A stretch of 64,000 nt of DNA from Methanosarcinaceae archaeon (GCA_030611265.1 JAUWQD010000008.1:1-64000), one strand, 5' to 3'. Counted from the first letter of the stretch, positions 18,104-28,785 are shown. The notes: generated by a model from the sequence alone, not told the origin. Made by a program: numbers and translations.

Positions 18104-18152
18104 ATTGAACAAATTATTCAGATTGACACGCGGAATTAAAAGTGTATTTGTT

Positions 18153-18245
18153 TTGAGAGAACCTTTTTATTATTTTCTGGACGATTCGGAAAACCGCAGA
18201 GAAAAATAACGACCCTTTGCGAACCTCTGTGCCTTCTGCGATTAA
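18153..18245. repeat. Interspersed inverted repeat (TTTTCTGG / CCGCAGAG family)
   Basis: TTTTTATTATTTTCTGG then ATTCGGAAAACCGCAGAG, with a mirrored CCTCTGTGCCTTCTGCG at the right. The same string with few changes occurs inverted at 51511 and in part at 11018, showing a dispersed family confined to non-coding DNA. 18246-18670 has no gene; a GGACACCGCCGAGGGTGTCC hairpin lies near 18400. Confidence 0.6.
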
Positions 18246-18670
18246 TCTTTTTTGGCTCATCGCTGTTTTGTGTGGGTGATTTCTTGTATCTCATCAGATT
18301 GTCAACTTCCTACTTTCATCGATTGCCTTAACTGATGCTTATTTGTCCATTCATTAGTACGCTACGCGCTGAACTGAAGCGTTCCGCTCTCGGACACCGC
18401 CGAGGGTGTCCTCCGCTCCACTGCCAATGAAATAACAGGATTGGCCACAGGTTTTTGTTCCGTCTGATTATTGTTTACGAGATTAACAGGCATGAATTTA
18501 CTGTAACGGAAGCCTTACCCACACGAAATAGCGAAGAGGCTCTTTTTTGCTATAACCCATTTATCCAGAATGGCACAGTCCCATTTTCCAGTTATTTTTC
18601 CGATACCGACTCTAATTAACATCCGTTTGAATTAGCATTTATCCGCCATCGATTGTTATAAAAACCAACC

Positions 18671-18870
18671 GCAGAGGACACTCACTTTCTACGGAATTGA
18701 GTGCCTGCTACGCCTGTAAGGCGTGCAGTACACGCACTTTCTACGAAATTGAGTGCCTGCTACGCCTGTAAGGCGTGCAGGTCACGGAGAACGCAGAGGG
18801 ATGAAAATAAATGAGTTGACAATTATGGTAAATAACTCTGCGCCCTCGGCGTACTCCGCGGTGAAATTTT
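18671..18870. repeat. Inverted repeat containing a 46-bp tandem duplication
   Basis: The outer arms are CCGCAGAGGACA (left) and CGGCGTACTCCGCGG (right). Inside, a 46-bp unit occurs twice, at 18683-18728 and 18735-18780, differing at one position. Each unit has a small hairpin, ACGCC TGTAA GGCGT. It extends the family seen at 11451. No gene. Confidence 0.7.
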
Positions 18871-18978
18871 GTTCCATATTCATTGGAATAACTGGATTTT
18901 GGAACCGTGCCATTCAGAATAAATTGAAAAGTCACTTTTGAGATTATGTAAATTAGTATAACTTGTAAAATATGCTGA

Positions 18979-19701
18979 TCAAATAATACTCTCTAAAAGT
19001 TTGCTTACTTCTACACAATATGTCGAATCTGGATTGGAATCCATGAGTATATTCCTTGACCATGTATTCGCCATAGTTTCATTATAAGACATAAGTTCAA
19101 GAACATCAAATCCAAGACGTTCTCCAAAATCCTGTATTATGCTCGCCATGCCTTTTATCTTATTTTCAGGAATCCTATTAAAAAGAACATGCGGCTTGCA
19201 ATTTAACTTATGTGCAACTTCGTTCATTACATAGGTGCCATCGATGTCCTGTTTATCAAGAGTGCTGACTACTATAACAAAGTCCGCAATATTCATTATC
19301 AGCAAACTTGATTTTAAAATCCCGGCACTGCAATCAAATAAAATATGATCGAAGTGACATTCATCTTCCAAATAGGCAATTAGTTGCAAAATATTCTCTT
19401 TTGCTTTCGCAGGACTGGTGAAAAAACGAATCACATCTTCTTCAGTTGCAGAAGACGGAATAAGGTAAAGTTCCTTGTTGCCAATATGATATAGCATATC
19501 CTTTTCGCTGCATTTTTTAGTAAAATAGTCCGTTAGGGTTTTATTGGGCTTTAAATTGAATAAAGAGTACAAACCAGGTCCTGCCAGATCCATATCTATC
19601 ATACACACTTTATATCCCTTGTTAACGAGATACGTAGCTGCATTTCCCACAAGATTCGTCTTGCCGGTTCCACCTTTATATGAATGAAAACTTAGTTTCA
19701 T
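18979..19701 (-). CDS. ParA/MinD-type P-loop ATPase
   Basis: 240 residues. MKLSFHSYKGGTGKTNLVGN is the deviant Walker A (KGGTGKT) of the ParA/MinD family. VCMIDMDLAGPGLYSLF is the switch region and HILFDCSAGI is Walker B. A C-terminal amphipathic MinD membrane helix is not obvious. Its start is 4 bp after the stop of the winged-helix gene at 19706, so the pair forms an operon. ParA-like ATPases paired with a DNA-binding protein usually position DNA or protein arrays; here the partner is ArsR-like rather than ParB-like. Confidence 0.85.
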   Translation of the reverse strand: MKLSFHSYKGGTGKTNLVGNAATYLVNKGYKVCMIDMDLAGPGLYSLFNLKPNKTLTDYFTKKCSEKDMLYHIGNKELYLIPSSATEEDVIRFFTSPAKAKENILQLIAYLEDECHFDHILFDCSAGILKSSLLIMNIADFVIVVSTLDKQDIDGTYVMNEVAHKLNCKPHVLFNRIPENKIKGMASIIQDFGERLGFDVLELMSYNETMANTWSRNILMDSNPDSTYCVEVSKLLESII

Positions 19702-19705
19702 TATT

Positions 19706-20134
19706 TTACTCCAATAATTCCTCTATTTTATTATCAAATAATTCAATAGTTTGATCTGATATTGACGATTTGATCTGATTTTGTTTTTTGAAAACATAAT
19801 AGATCAATTTTCCATCCCTATATTTGTCAAGCCAACCGGCACGCGTCAATTCATTTAGATATTTGTTTTCAATTGACCTGTGGCGTCCTGTTTTTTTGCT
19901 GACATCATCAGCCGTACATTCCCCTTCTTTGGAAACTACAAGCAATGTTTTTCTTATGGAGTCTGGCACTGATATATACAGTGCCATCTGATTTTCAATA
20001 TCAAGTGGTGCCGATGATTCGATATTTTCAATTCTGCTTAAAATTGACTCTGTTTGTTTTTCAAGCAATTTGACTTTTTTTTGCAAAATCTGTATGTCAG
20101 TTAGCTCATTCATGTTGTTTTTAGCACCAGTCAT
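19706..20134 (-). CDS. Coiled-coil winged-helix protein paired with ParA
   Basis: 142 residues: an N-terminal coiled coil (ILQKKVKLLEKQTESILSRI, about 15-40), then a winged helix (about 55-125: IRKTLLVVSKEGECTADDV, SKKTGRHRSIENKYLNELTR, AGWLDKYRDGKLIYYV). It resembles ArsR/MarR-like archaeal DNA-binding domains. The ParA-like gene follows 4 bp downstream. A TATA-like AAATATTTAAATC lies about 22-34 bp upstream of the ATG, suggesting a near-leaderless transcript. Probably the DNA- or cargo-binding partner of the ATPase. Confidence 0.7.
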   Translation of the reverse strand: MTGAKNNMNELTDIQILQKKVKLLEKQTESILSRIENIESSAPLDIENQMALYISVPDSIRKTLLVVSKEGECTADDVSKKTGRHRSIENKYLNELTRAGWLDKYRDGKLIYYVFKKQNQIKSSISDQTIELFDNKIEELLE

Positions 20135-20342
20135 ACATTTTGATGCACATTTGATTTAAATATTTCCTTTGTTGCGCAGATGTTTGAGAGTAGGCAATTA
20201 ACTTCAAATGTGCACACATCTAATTGACAAGTCATCCGAAACATAGTGCTAAACCATGTACTGCCCCACACAATAAACTTTACACACACAACATTCTGCA
20301 AGAGTTTAAGGTTTAAATGCCATAAGCATATTTAGGTACATC

Positions 20343-21293
20343 ATGTTTCTTTCAACTGCGATATTATTTGCAGCAAGTCTTTTGCTGATAACTAAAGGTG
20401 CAGACTGGTTCATCGAATCTGCTGTTTCTATTTCTGAAAAAAGTGGCATACCAAAAATCATCATCGGTGCAACAATTGTCAGTTTTGCAACCACTGCACC
20501 TGAATTTGCAATTTCTGCAATTGCGGCATACATGAACCATACTGAAATGACAATTGGCAATGCAGTAGGTTCTGCAATATGCAACACAGGACTCGTACTG
20601 GGGTCCATAATCATTATAAAAGCAATTCCGGTTCATCCTGACACTTTCCTACGTAAAGGCGCATTCATGCTCCTATCCGGCGCAGTCCTGATATTGGCAA
20701 CACTTGATGGCATGTTATCACGTTTTGACGGAATGCTCCTATTTCTAATATTCATAGGATTCCTTTACTACAATTATCGATTACAGAATGCGATCTTTAG
20801 TGATAAACCAAATCTAAAACCTGACAGGTCACAGATGGTCGGACTCAAAAAAAATATCGCTTTTTTTGTGCTAGGAGCACTGTGTGTAGTGATTGGAAGC
20901 CGAATACTAATCGACACAGGGATCACAATCGCAAGGACATACGGAGTTTCGGAAATGATCATTGGACTGACACTGCTCGCACTCGGTGCAGCTCTGCCTG
21001 AACTCATAACTGCAATTTCAGCAACCATGAAAGGTCATCAGGACCTCTCAATCGGAAATATACTTGGTGCAAATACAATGGACATCGCACTCATACTAGG
21101 AGTTTCATCCCAGATTCGCCCGCTTCCGATAATACCACAATCAATCAATTATGATTTCCCTGTGATGATGTTCATCATGGTCATTTTAATATTGTTCGGG
21201 ATAACAAAAAAGCGGTTTGAACGATGGGAAGGTGCGGTCATCTTGTGTTCATATCTCGCTTATGTAGCAGGACTGTTTTTGTGGTATAATTGA
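20343..21293 (+). CDS. Ca2+/cation exchanger (CaCA family, YrbG/CaxA-like)
   Basis: 316 residues, about 10 transmembrane segments in two inverted halves. The two alpha repeats are visible: IIGATIVSFATTAPEFA with GNAVGSAICNTGLVLG near residues 40-85, and IIGLTLLALGAALPEL with GNILGANTMDIALILG near 200-250. The acidic residues in 'APE' and 'LPE' bind the cation. A TATA-like GGTTTAAATG lies about 30 bp upstream of the ATG, suggesting a leaderless transcript, divergent from the ParA pair. Confidence 0.9.
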   Translation: MFLSTAILFAASLLLITKGADWFIESAVSISEKSGIPKIIIGATIVSFATTAPEFAISAIAAYMNHTEMTIGNAVGSAICNTGLVLGSIIIIKAIPVHPDTFLRKGAFMLLSGAVLILATLDGMLSRFDGMLLFLIFIGFLYYNYRLQNAIFSDKPNLKPDRSQMVGLKKNIAFFVLGALCVVIGSRILIDTGITIARTYGVSEMIIGLTLLALGAALPELITAISATMKGHQDLSIGNILGANTMDIALILGVSSQIRPLPIIPQSINYDFPVMMFIMVILILFGITKKRFERWEGAVILCSYLAYVAGLFLWYN

Positions 21294-21417
21294 AATAATC
21301 AATCGAACCGCCATTCTTACCGCAAGTCTTAAACTTCGAACCTTCGATATTAGTATGTAAGGGAGTTATATTTTAAGTAATACTGGTAAGTGCGCCTAAT
21401 TCAAGGGGGAAGATATC

Positions 21418-23703
21418 ACGGATACTATTGAATCTGAAAAGAATACATACATCAAACTGAAGGTTGCCGAAGCAGATCAAAGAGATGTTGGAAAAGGAAT
21501 TGTCCGAATTGATGAATCCTACAGAAAGCAACTTAGGCTTAATGTGTTTGATGTCGTCGAATTGAAAGGGGAACGTACAACATCTGCGATTGTGGGGCGT
21601 GCATACCCTTCCGATGCCAGTCTTGACATCGTGCGTATGGACGGGCTCATACGCTCAAATGCAAAGACCGGTATTGGGGAATATGTTGAAGTCATAAAAG
21701 CTGATTGGAAAGAAGCAAAACACGTGACTCTTGCCCCCGTTACCAAAGGCATGCGCATATATGCACCGGGTGACGCACTTAGAGCCGCCTTTATGAACAG
21801 GACAGTCTCAAAAGGAGATTTTATTTCCACGACAAGTGTACGCAGACCAAGGGAAAGTTTTGGCACCGGACTGATGTTCGAGGACTTCTTCCAGGACTTT
21901 TTCGGACCCTCATTCGGACTTGGTGAGATCAAAATGCAGGTGGTCTCAACATCGCCTACCGGAATTATCAAGATCACGGAGATGACAGAAGTTGAACTCC
22001 TGCCCGAAGCCGTGGAACTCCCACCGGAACAAACCATCCCGAGCGTGATGTATGAAGACCTTGGAGGCATTAAACCGGCTATATCAAAGGTCAGGGAGAT
22101 AATAGAACTCCCATTGAAACACCCTGAACTCTTTGACAGGCTCGGGATCGATGCACCAAAAGGTGTCTTGTTACATGGTCCTCCGGGTACGGGAAAAACC
22201 ATGCTTGCAAGGGCAGTTGCAAATGAGTCTGATGTCCATTTCATATCCATAAACGGCCCCGAGATCATGTCCAAGTTCTATGGTGAATCCGAACAGCATA
22301 TCCGCGATATATTCGACGAGGCTGAGAAGAATGCCCCTGCAATCATTTTCATTGATGAGATCGATTCGATCGCACCGAAAAGAGCAGAAGTTACGGGAGA
22401 AGTTGAGCGCAGGGTGGTTGCGCAGCTTCTCTCAATGATGGACGGGCTCAAAGAGCGCAAGAATGTGATCGTCATAGGGGCGACCAACCGTCCCGAAGCA
22501 CTCGATATGGCACTGAGGCGTCCGGGCAGGTTTGACCGCGAGATCGAATTGCGTGTTCCCGACACTGAAGGAAGGCTTGAGATATTCCAGATACATACAC
22601 GCGGCATGCCATTATCGGATGATACCGATCTTCAGGAACTGGCACAGATCACATACGGTTTTGTGGGTGCGGATATCGCGGCATTGTGCCGTGAAGCAGC
22701 CATGAGTGCACTAAGAACAGTGCTGCCGGAAATTGATCTTGAGGCTCCGGAGATACCAAAGGAAATACTTGATAAATTGCAGGTCACAAGAGATAATTTC
22801 AACAATGCGATGAAGGATGTGCGACCATCTGCCATGCGCGAGATCATGATCGAGATACCAAATGTCACCTGGGATGACATCGGCGGGCTTGAGGATGTGA
22901 AGTGCCTGCTCAAAGAGGCTGTTGAATGGCCGCTTCAGAATCCGGAATCATTCAAGCGGATCGGTGTGGAAGCACCCAAAGGCGCGCTCCTATACGGACC
23001 GCCGGGGACAGGAAAGACCATGCTTGCAAAGGCGATAGCACATGAATCGGGCGCGAATTTCATTACCGCCAAGGGAAGCGACCTGCTGTCAAAATGGTAT
23101 GGTGAATCTGAAAAGCGCATTGCAGAGGTTTTTATGCGTGCACGGCAGGTATCGCCTTCGATCATTTTCCTTGATGAACTGGATGCGCTTGCCCCAATAC
23201 GCGGCGCCGCTGTGGGAGAACCACAGGTGACTGAGCGTATTGTGAACCAGCTTCTTTCGGAAATGGACGGGCTTGAGGAGCTCATAGGTGTTGTGGTGAT
23301 CGGCGCCACTAATCGCCCTGATATCATTGATCCTGCACTTATCCGCCCGGGCAGATTCGATGAACTTATACTTGTGCCAATCCCTGATGAGAAAACGCGA
23401 CACAAGATATTTGAGGTACACACGAAAAAAATGGTTGTCGCGGATGATGTAGATATTGATGCACTTGTCAAGCTGACCGATCATTTTACAGGTGCGGATA
23501 TTGCAGCGGTCTGCAAAAAGGCGGGAAGGTTTGCACTGCGCGAGGATATGGGGGCAGAGAGGGTTTATCACAAGCATTTTTTGATAGCGGTTGATGAGAC
23601 CGGACCTTCTGTGACAGAGGACACCATGAAATTCTACGAAGCAATCAAGGGAAGTCTAAGGACAAAACGATCAAAGGAGATCGAGAGTCCTGTTTATGCA
23701 TAG
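21418..23703 (+). CDS. Cdc48/VAT AAA+ ATPase, paralogue 1, apparently with an ACG start
   Basis: About 761 residues. Unfolds proteins for degradation. An N-terminal double-psi-barrel domain ([21 protein letters not shown] onward) is followed by AAA domain D1 (Walker A GPPGTGKT, Walker [18 protein letters not shown]) and D2 ([21 protein letters not shown]). No ATG, GTG or TTG exists in frame between the upstream stop at 21397 and a GTG at 21544. Starting at 21544 would delete half of the N domain. A strong Shine-Dalgarno AGGGGGA at 21404 lies 7 bases before an in-frame ACG at 21418, which I take as the start. A second copy is at 53657. Confidence 0.88.
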   Translation, partial: TDTIESEKNTYIKLKVAEADQRDVGKGIVRIDESYRKQLRLNVFDVVELKGERTTSAIVGRAYPSDASLDIVRMDGLIRSNAKTGIGEYVEVIKADWKEAKHVTLAPVTKGMRIYAPGDALRAAFMNRTVSKGDFISTTSVRRPRESFGTGLMFEDFFQDFFGPSFGLGEIKMQVVSTSPTGIIKITEMTEVELLPEAVELPPEQTIPSVMYEDLGGIKPAISKVREIIELPLKHPELFDRLGIDAPKGVLLHGPPGTGKTMLARAVANESDVHFISINGPEIMSKFYGESEQHIRDIFDEAEKNAPAIIFIDEIDSIAPKRAEVTGEVERRVVAQLLSMMDGLKERKNVIVIGATNRPEALDMALRRPGRFDREIELRVPDTEGRLEIFQIHTRGMPLSDDTDLQELAQITYGFVGADIAALCREAAMSALRTVLPEIDLEAPEIPKEILDKLQVTRDNFNNAMKDVRPSAMREIMIEIPNVTWDDIGGLEDVKCLLKEAVEWPLQNPESFKRIGVEAPKGALLYGPPGTGKTMLAKAIAHESGANFITAKGSDLLSKWYGESEKRIAEVFMRARQVSPSIIFLDELDALAPIRGAAVGEPQVTERIVNQLLSEMDGLEELIGVVVIGATNRPDIIDPALIRPGRFDELILVPIPDEKTRHKIFEVHTKKMVVADDVDIDALVKLTDHFTGADIAAVCKKAGRFALREDMGAERVYHKHFLIAVDETGPSVTEDTMKFYEAIKGSLRTKRSKEIESPVYA

Positions 23704-23845
23704 GTGTGTTGCGAGGATATGACATGCGCGCGCGTTTGCTGCCGCATTGTTAGACTAAGTCCTGACGGCGGATTTCTGATTCGCTTATACTCCCACGCCT
23801 GCGTTTGTGCATACCCCATACTTGCAAAGCAACATACGAAAACCA

Positions 23846-23860
23846 ATTAAATTATATAAT
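23846..23860 (+). promoter_or_regulatory. TATA box of the HTH-CBS gene, probably leaderless
   Basis: AAATTATATAATATAATTA ends about 20-30 bases before the ATG at 23881, and no Shine-Dalgarno is present. This spacing is typical of leaderless archaeal mRNAs. Confidence 0.45.
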
Positions 23861-23880
23861 ATAATTACTATCAGTAATAT

Positions 23881-24438
23881 ATGCACCTTCCAACACCCGG
23901 TGACCTTAAACAGAGACGTACCGAACTTGGTCTTACCCAAAGCGGACTGGCAAAACGTGCAGGAGTCAGTCAGCCTTTGATCGCACGTATAGAATCCGGT
24001 GACGTTGATCCAAGACTATCCACACTACGAAAGATATTTGATGCTTTTGAGGCTACAGAGAAAGAACATATATTAGTGAAAGATATCATGCATTCGCCCG
24101 TGATCCATGCAACACCTGACATATCGGTAAACGAAGCGGTGCGGCTTATGGAAGAACACGGGTTTTCACAAGTTCCGGTCATCAATAATGGCGTTCCGGT
24201 CGGGTGCATATCAGACGACCTTATCGTAAGGTCAATGGCGGATAAAAAGACAGATGCGATATCCCAGATGAAAGTGTATGACATGATGGGAGAATCATTC
24301 CTTACTGTATCCCCTAAAACAGACATCGGTGTAGTATCACACATGCTTGAGAGAAATCCTGCGGTACTGGTACTGGACAAAGGACAGGTTGTTGGTGTTG
24401 TGACAAAGCAAGATGTGATAAGTTTGTTGCATGGCTAA
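23881..24438 (+). CDS. XRE-type HTH regulator with a CBS domain pair (COG3620)
   Basis: 185 residues. Residues 1-60 form an XRE helix-turn-helix (LKQRRTELGLTQSGLAKRAG, VSQPLIARIESG). Residues 65-185 are two CBS motifs (VKDIMHSPVIHATPDISVNEA; VYDMMGESFLTVSPKTDIG) that bind adenine nucleotides or SAM in related proteins. It is a ligand-sensing transcription factor of a family common in Euryarchaeota. Target genes are unknown; the aminotransferase and flavin genes lie downstream with their own promoters. Confidence 0.88.
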   Translation: MHLPTPGDLKQRRTELGLTQSGLAKRAGVSQPLIARIESGDVDPRLSTLRKIFDAFEATEKEHILVKDIMHSPVIHATPDISVNEAVRLMEEHGFSQVPVINNGVPVGCISDDLIVRSMADKKTDAISQMKVYDMMGESFLTVSPKTDIGVVSHMLERNPAVLVLDKGQVVGVVTKQDVISLLHG

Positions 24439-24607
24439 CCCATGCTTGAAGTTCAACCAAATCTTACTTGGCACTCTAACTACAATTATATAGTAGATTT
24501 GCATTACTGAGTGCAAACTGAATTTGAATTCTGATTTATGTGTCAGAGTAATATCATTTCAATATAATCATATAACATGCGATCATCATAAAATTGGGAG
24601 AATAGTT

Positions 24608-25762
24608 ATGGATTTGGAAGATACATTATTAATGATGCCCGGTCCTGTACCGGTAGCGCCCCGAACACTGCGGGCGATGGCAAAACCGATGATAAACCAC
24701 AGGGGTGCAGCCTTTTCTGAAATATATGATAACTGCCGCGAGATTCTTGCAGACGTTTTCAACACACGAAACGACATATTTGTTGTGAGTGGGTCGGGCA
24801 GTGCATCAATGGAAGCAGCTATTGGCTGTACCATCAATAAAGATGATAAGGTCGTTGCGATCGAGAACGGGAAGTTTGGAGAGCGGTTCAAGGACATTGC
24901 CGGTCGATATGGAAACGTTGTGCCACTAGAATTTGAATGGGGCGCGGGTATTGATCTTGGAATTGTCGAGGAGAAACTCTCAGAAGGCGCAAAGGCGATC
25001 ACAATGGTGCATAACGAAACTTCGGCGGGCATCATGAATCCTGCAAAGGAGGTTGGGAAACTTGCAAAGAAATATGATGCTTTGTTCATCATGGACGGTG
25101 TGACATCCATTGGCGGAGATGTTGTCAAGGTCGATGATTGGGGTGTTGACATTGCAGTTGTGGGTTCCCAGAAATGTGTCGCAGCACCACCTGGACTTTC
25201 GATGATATCGGTCAGTGAACGTGCGTTTGAAGTAATGGATGATGTTGACCAGATGCCGTACTATCTTGACCTTAAAGCGTACAAGAAGAGTGCTGACAAG
25301 GAAAGCACACAGACGCCTTATACACCTGCAGTCCCATTGTTCTTTGCATTGCAGGATGCACTCAATATTGTAAAAGATGAGGGAATGGCTACAAGGATAA
25401 TCCGCCACCAAACCGGTGCGGAATCGATCCGTGCAGCAACCGCGGCTATGGGAATCGAGATGTTCCCCACATTGAACGAAAACAGCAGTTATTCAAATAC
25501 TGTTTCCGCAATGAAAGCACCGGAAGATCTCAGCAGCAATGATATTAAGAAAGACATGCTTGAGCGTGGGATCGTGATCGCAGGTGGTCAGGCAAGACTC
25601 AACGGCAAGATCTTCAGGATTGGAAGCATGGGTAACTGCACACCACGTGATATACTTACCACGATACAGGCACTTGAGACCGTACTTCAAAAACGCGGAG
25701 TCGTATCGGATTATGGTGCAGGCATCCAGGCAGCGACTGATGTTTTAGATAAACTTCTGTGA
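24608..25762 (+). CDS. Class V aminotransferase (serine-pyruvate / alanine-glyoxylate type)
   Basis: 384-residue PLP enzyme. MMPGPVPVAPRTLRAMAKPM is the typical N-terminus, HNETSAGIMNP the substrate loop, FIMDGVTSIGGD the cofactor-binding Asp, and VVGSQKCVAAPPGL holds the Schiff-base lysine. The ATG at 24608 with GGGAG nine bases upstream is the start; an in-frame ATG 84 bases earlier precedes the likely TATA (ATATAATCATATAAC) and is rejected. The natural substrate (serine, alanine or phosphonate-like compounds) cannot be told from sequence. Confidence 0.88.
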   Translation: MDLEDTLLMMPGPVPVAPRTLRAMAKPMINHRGAAFSEIYDNCREILADVFNTRNDIFVVSGSGSASMEAAIGCTINKDDKVVAIENGKFGERFKDIAGRYGNVVPLEFEWGAGIDLGIVEEKLSEGAKAITMVHNETSAGIMNPAKEVGKLAKKYDALFIMDGVTSIGGDVVKVDDWGVDIAVVGSQKCVAAPPGLSMISVSERAFEVMDDVDQMPYYLDLKAYKKSADKESTQTPYTPAVPLFFALQDALNIVKDEGMATRIIRHQTGAESIRAATAAMGIEMFPTLNENSSYSNTVSAMKAPEDLSSNDIKKDMLERGIVIAGGQARLNGKIFRIGSMGNCTPRDILTTIQALETVLQKRGVVSDYGAGIQAATDVLDKLL

Positions 25763-25774
25763 GTGTCAGTATAA

Positions 25775-26263
<489 letters not shown>

Positions 26264-26369
26264 ATTTAAAAAAAATCCGAATATTGGAATGAACATCATC
26301 TTAAAATACTTTCATACAAGTTATACATAAAGAGCATTTAAATTGATAAACCTATAATGGAGATAATAA

Positions 26370-26774
26370 ATGGCGATCAATCTAGGATTTGTTGTGGCTG
26401 AGTTTAACAGGGATCTTACATACCAGATGGAACTTCTCGGGATCGAGCATGCGAAATTTTTGGGAGCGGAAGTCACAGAAACGATTCTTGTCCCGGGTGT
26501 TTTCGATATGCCACTTGCGATCAAGAAACTGTGCGAAAAGGATGATATCGACGCGGTCATCACGATTGGAATAGTGATTGAAGGTGCAACAAAACACGAT
26601 GAGATAGTTGTACAGCAAGCTTCACGAAAGATCATGGACCTCGCACTTGAGTATGAAAAACCTGTAACACTCGGAATTGCAGGACCCGGCATGACCCGAA
26701 TGGAAGCACACCAGCGCGTGGATTACGCAAAGCGTGCTGTTGAGGCGGCGGTCAAAATGGTCCAGCGCCTTTGA
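26370..26774 (+). CDS. ribH: 6,7-dimethyl-8-ribityllumazine synthase
   Basis: 134 residues, the usual archaeal length. Makes the riboflavin synthase substrate from ArP and a four-carbon sugar phosphate. [45 protein letters not shown] (with the catalytic His) and [18 protein letters not shown] are diagnostic. TGGAG lies seven bases before the ATG, and a TATA-like CATTTAAATTG 35 bp upstream suggests a promoter of its own besides that of ribC. Confidence 0.93.
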   Translation: MAINLGFVVAEFNRDLTYQMELLGIEHAKFLGAEVTETILVPGVFDMPLAIKKLCEKDDIDAVITIGIVIEGATKHDEIVVQQASRKIMDLALEYEKPVTLGIAGPGMTRMEAHQRVDYAKRAVEAAVKMVQRL

Positions 26775-26800
26775 ACTGTTACTATTTAACTAAAAACACA

Positions 26801-26863
26801 CGAGAAAATTCTCCCTTCGGTCGAATTAACTCGAACTATATAATTCTATAAATTATATACTAT
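26801..26863 (+). repeat. 63-bp two-hairpin element, copy A
   Basis: Hairpin 1: CGAG-aa-AATTC, 11-nt loop, GAATT-aa-CTCG. Hairpin 2: TATATAATT, short loop, AATTATATA. It lies between ribH and the aspartate aminotransferase gene. Nearly identical to copy B at 40644; copies C (46575) and D (49975, inverted) have different but still complementary stem bases. Its second hairpin is AT-rich enough to act as a TATA source for the gene at 26888. Confidence 0.85.
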
Positions 26864-26887
26864 AAAAAACGGAAAAAGTTGATAATC

Positions 26888-28030
26888 ATGGCATCTTCAA
26901 GACTCAAACGTGTGGAAGAATCGGCAACGATCAAGATCGCAAATATTGCAAACAAACTGAAACAGGATGGTGTTGACGTAATCAGTTTCAGTCTTGGCGA
27001 ACCTGATTTTGACACACCAAAACATATCTGCGATGCTGCAGCAGACGCAATGTATCGTGGAGAAACACACTATGCCCCATCTACCGGCATTCCTGAACTT
27101 AGGAGCGCCATTGCCGATAAATTGCGCACAGAGAACAAACTGGATGTTTCCGAATCGAATGTTCTGGTCACCCCGGGTGCCAAGCAGGCAATATTCGAGA
27201 TCATGATGTCGGTCCTTGATGACGGCGATGAAGCAATACTGTTCGACCCTGCATGGGTATCTTACGACCCGTGTATCAAATTCGCAGGCGCAGATAGCGT
27301 GTGGGTGCCAACTGATCCTGATAATGGATTCGCACCGGATGATATTTCAGAGAGCATCACCAGCAAGACACGCATGATCGTTGTGAACAGCCCGTCTAAT
27401 CCTACCGGCGGTGTGTTTGGAAAAGACATCCAAAAGCAGATCGCAGACCTTGCTATTGACCATGACCTGCTTGTACTTTCCGACGAGATATACGAAAAAA
27501 TAGTATATGATACAGAACACTTTAGTATAGGCGCGATGGATGGAATGCATGAGCGCACGATTACTGTGAACGGTTTTTCAAAAGCGTATGCAATGACCGG
27601 ATGGCGTCTTGGTTATGTGACCGCAGCACCCGATATTTTCAAAGGTCTGCTAAAGATCCATTCACATTCTGTAAGCAGTGCAACTACTTTTGCGCAGTAT
27701 GGCGGAGTTGCAGCACTTACAGGTCCACAGGAACCTGTTGAAGAGATGGTGAAGGAGTTTAAGGTCAGACGCGACATCCTGATAGACGGTCTGAACTCAC
27801 TTGGTATCAAGTGTAAAAAACCTGAAGGTGCATTCTATGCATTTGCTGATGTCAGCGAATATGGCAACGGTGATGATATTACCGAGAAATTTCTGGCAGA
27901 TGCACATGTTGCTGTTACGCCGGGTTCTGCTTTTGGTCCAAGCGGCAAGGACTTCGTCAGGATATCTTATGCGACCTCACAAGAGAGAATCCGAGAGGCG
28001 CTTGATAGGGTAGAAAACGCGCTGATGTGA
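26888..28030 (+). CDS. Aspartate/aromatic aminotransferase, class I
   Basis: 380 residues. ISFSLGEPDFDTPKHI at the N-terminus, VNSPSNPTGGVF (the NPTG substrate loop), LVLSDEIYEKIVYD (Asp that binds the pyridine nitrogen) and TVNGFSKAYAMTGWRLGYV (PLP lysine) define a class I aminotransferase of the AspC type. The ATG at 26888 is chosen over an upstream TTG. The two-hairpin element precedes it by 25 bp. It probably transaminates aspartate or aromatic amino acids; specificity is not settled by these motifs. Confidence 0.9.
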   Translation: MASSRLKRVEESATIKIANIANKLKQDGVDVISFSLGEPDFDTPKHICDAAADAMYRGETHYAPSTGIPELRSAIADKLRTENKLDVSESNVLVTPGAKQAIFEIMMSVLDDGDEAILFDPAWVSYDPCIKFAGADSVWVPTDPDNGFAPDDISESITSKTRMIVVNSPSNPTGGVFGKDIQKQIADLAIDHDLLVLSDEIYEKIVYDTEHFSIGAMDGMHERTITVNGFSKAYAMTGWRLGYVTAAPDIFKGLLKIHSHSVSSATTFAQYGGVAALTGPQEPVEEMVKEFKVRRDILIDGLNSLGIKCKKPEGAFYAFADVSEYGNGDDITEKFLADAHVAVTPGSAFGPSGKDFVRISYATSQERIREALDRVENALM

Positions 28031-28044
28031 GTGATAAATCACTC
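28029..28044 (+). terminator. Stem-loop between convergent aminotransferase and ribL genes
   Basis: GAGTGAT / ATCACTC overlaps the last base of the aminotransferase stop codon and is followed by GC-rich CCGCGCG ... GCGCGCG. Probably ends the plus-strand transcript before the convergent ribL gene. Confidence 0.4.
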
Positions 28045-28112
28045 CGCGCGATGGTTTTTTGCGCGCGCGTTCTGATGAGCCGCGTGCATATGATCTATTA
28101 ACAAGGCGCCTG

Positions 28113-28532
28113 TTATGAATATCGCTCAAGAACTTTTTTTATGATCCTGCCACTGCTGCACAGTTCACAGGTTTTAGATTTATCAATACGCACAACTTTT
28201 GCATCAAATCCGTGTTCCTTCAGGTTCGCTTCAAGTTCTCCTGTGTCGTAGGTTTGGTCATACCCAATCGCGACAATATCGGGTTTGATCTCTTTTAGCG
28301 GTTCGAACATGTCGGTCTCGCTTCCAAGAATTGCCTTGTCAACGATCTTTAGTGCATTTACCATGATAAGACGCTGCTCTTCAGGAATTATCGGTTTAGG
28401 CTTATGTTTTATCATCGAATCACGTGCTACGATCACATATAACTCGTCTCCAAGTGAACGTGCTTCGGTCAAGTATAATACATGTCCCGGATGCAGTAGA
28501 TCAAATGTTCCTGTTGCGAGAACTCTTGTCAA
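28113..28532 (-). CDS. ribL: FAD synthetase (archaeal FMN adenylyltransferase)
   Basis: 139 residues; nucleotidyltransferase fold. RVLATGTFDLLHPGHVLYL holds the HxGH signature, and the C-terminal KTCELCSSGRIIKKVLER has the Cys pair and the 'SSxRI' motif of RibL-type archaeal FAD synthetases (rather than glycerol-3-phosphate cytidylyltransferase). It converts FMN and ATP to FAD, completing the local flavin set with ribC and ribH. Confidence 0.88.
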   Translation of the reverse strand: MTRVLATGTFDLLHPGHVLYLTEARSLGDELYVIVARDSMIKHKPKPIIPEEQRLIMVNALKIVDKAILGSETDMFEPLKEIKPDIVAIGYDQTYDTGELEANLKEHGFDAKVVRIDKSKTCELCSSGRIIKKVLERYS

Positions 28533-28785
28533 AATATCACCTATTAATAGAATGGTGGTGCTAGATATGCGACAAACTTAATAACATTACTGAATTTTTA
28601 CTACCAATCGATATGTTTTACATATAAACCAGCCAATATACAGTGAGGAAAAACAATTGAAGTGAATACTTATCCGGTATCAACATTGCTGGAATACAGC
28701 ACCATGTCAGAGATATAATTTTAAGTCGAACAATATTGAATTGTTTAAAAATAGTACAAAACCACCCAAACTCCGCAAGAGATAA

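Noticed and set aside
18683-18780. CRISPR-like direct repeats
   Set aside because: Only two units, separated by 6 bp; it is a simple tandem duplication within an inverted repeat.
24524-24607. Upstream start for the class V aminotransferase
   Set aside because: The additional residues precede the likely TATA box and do not resemble the family; the ATG at 24608 fits.
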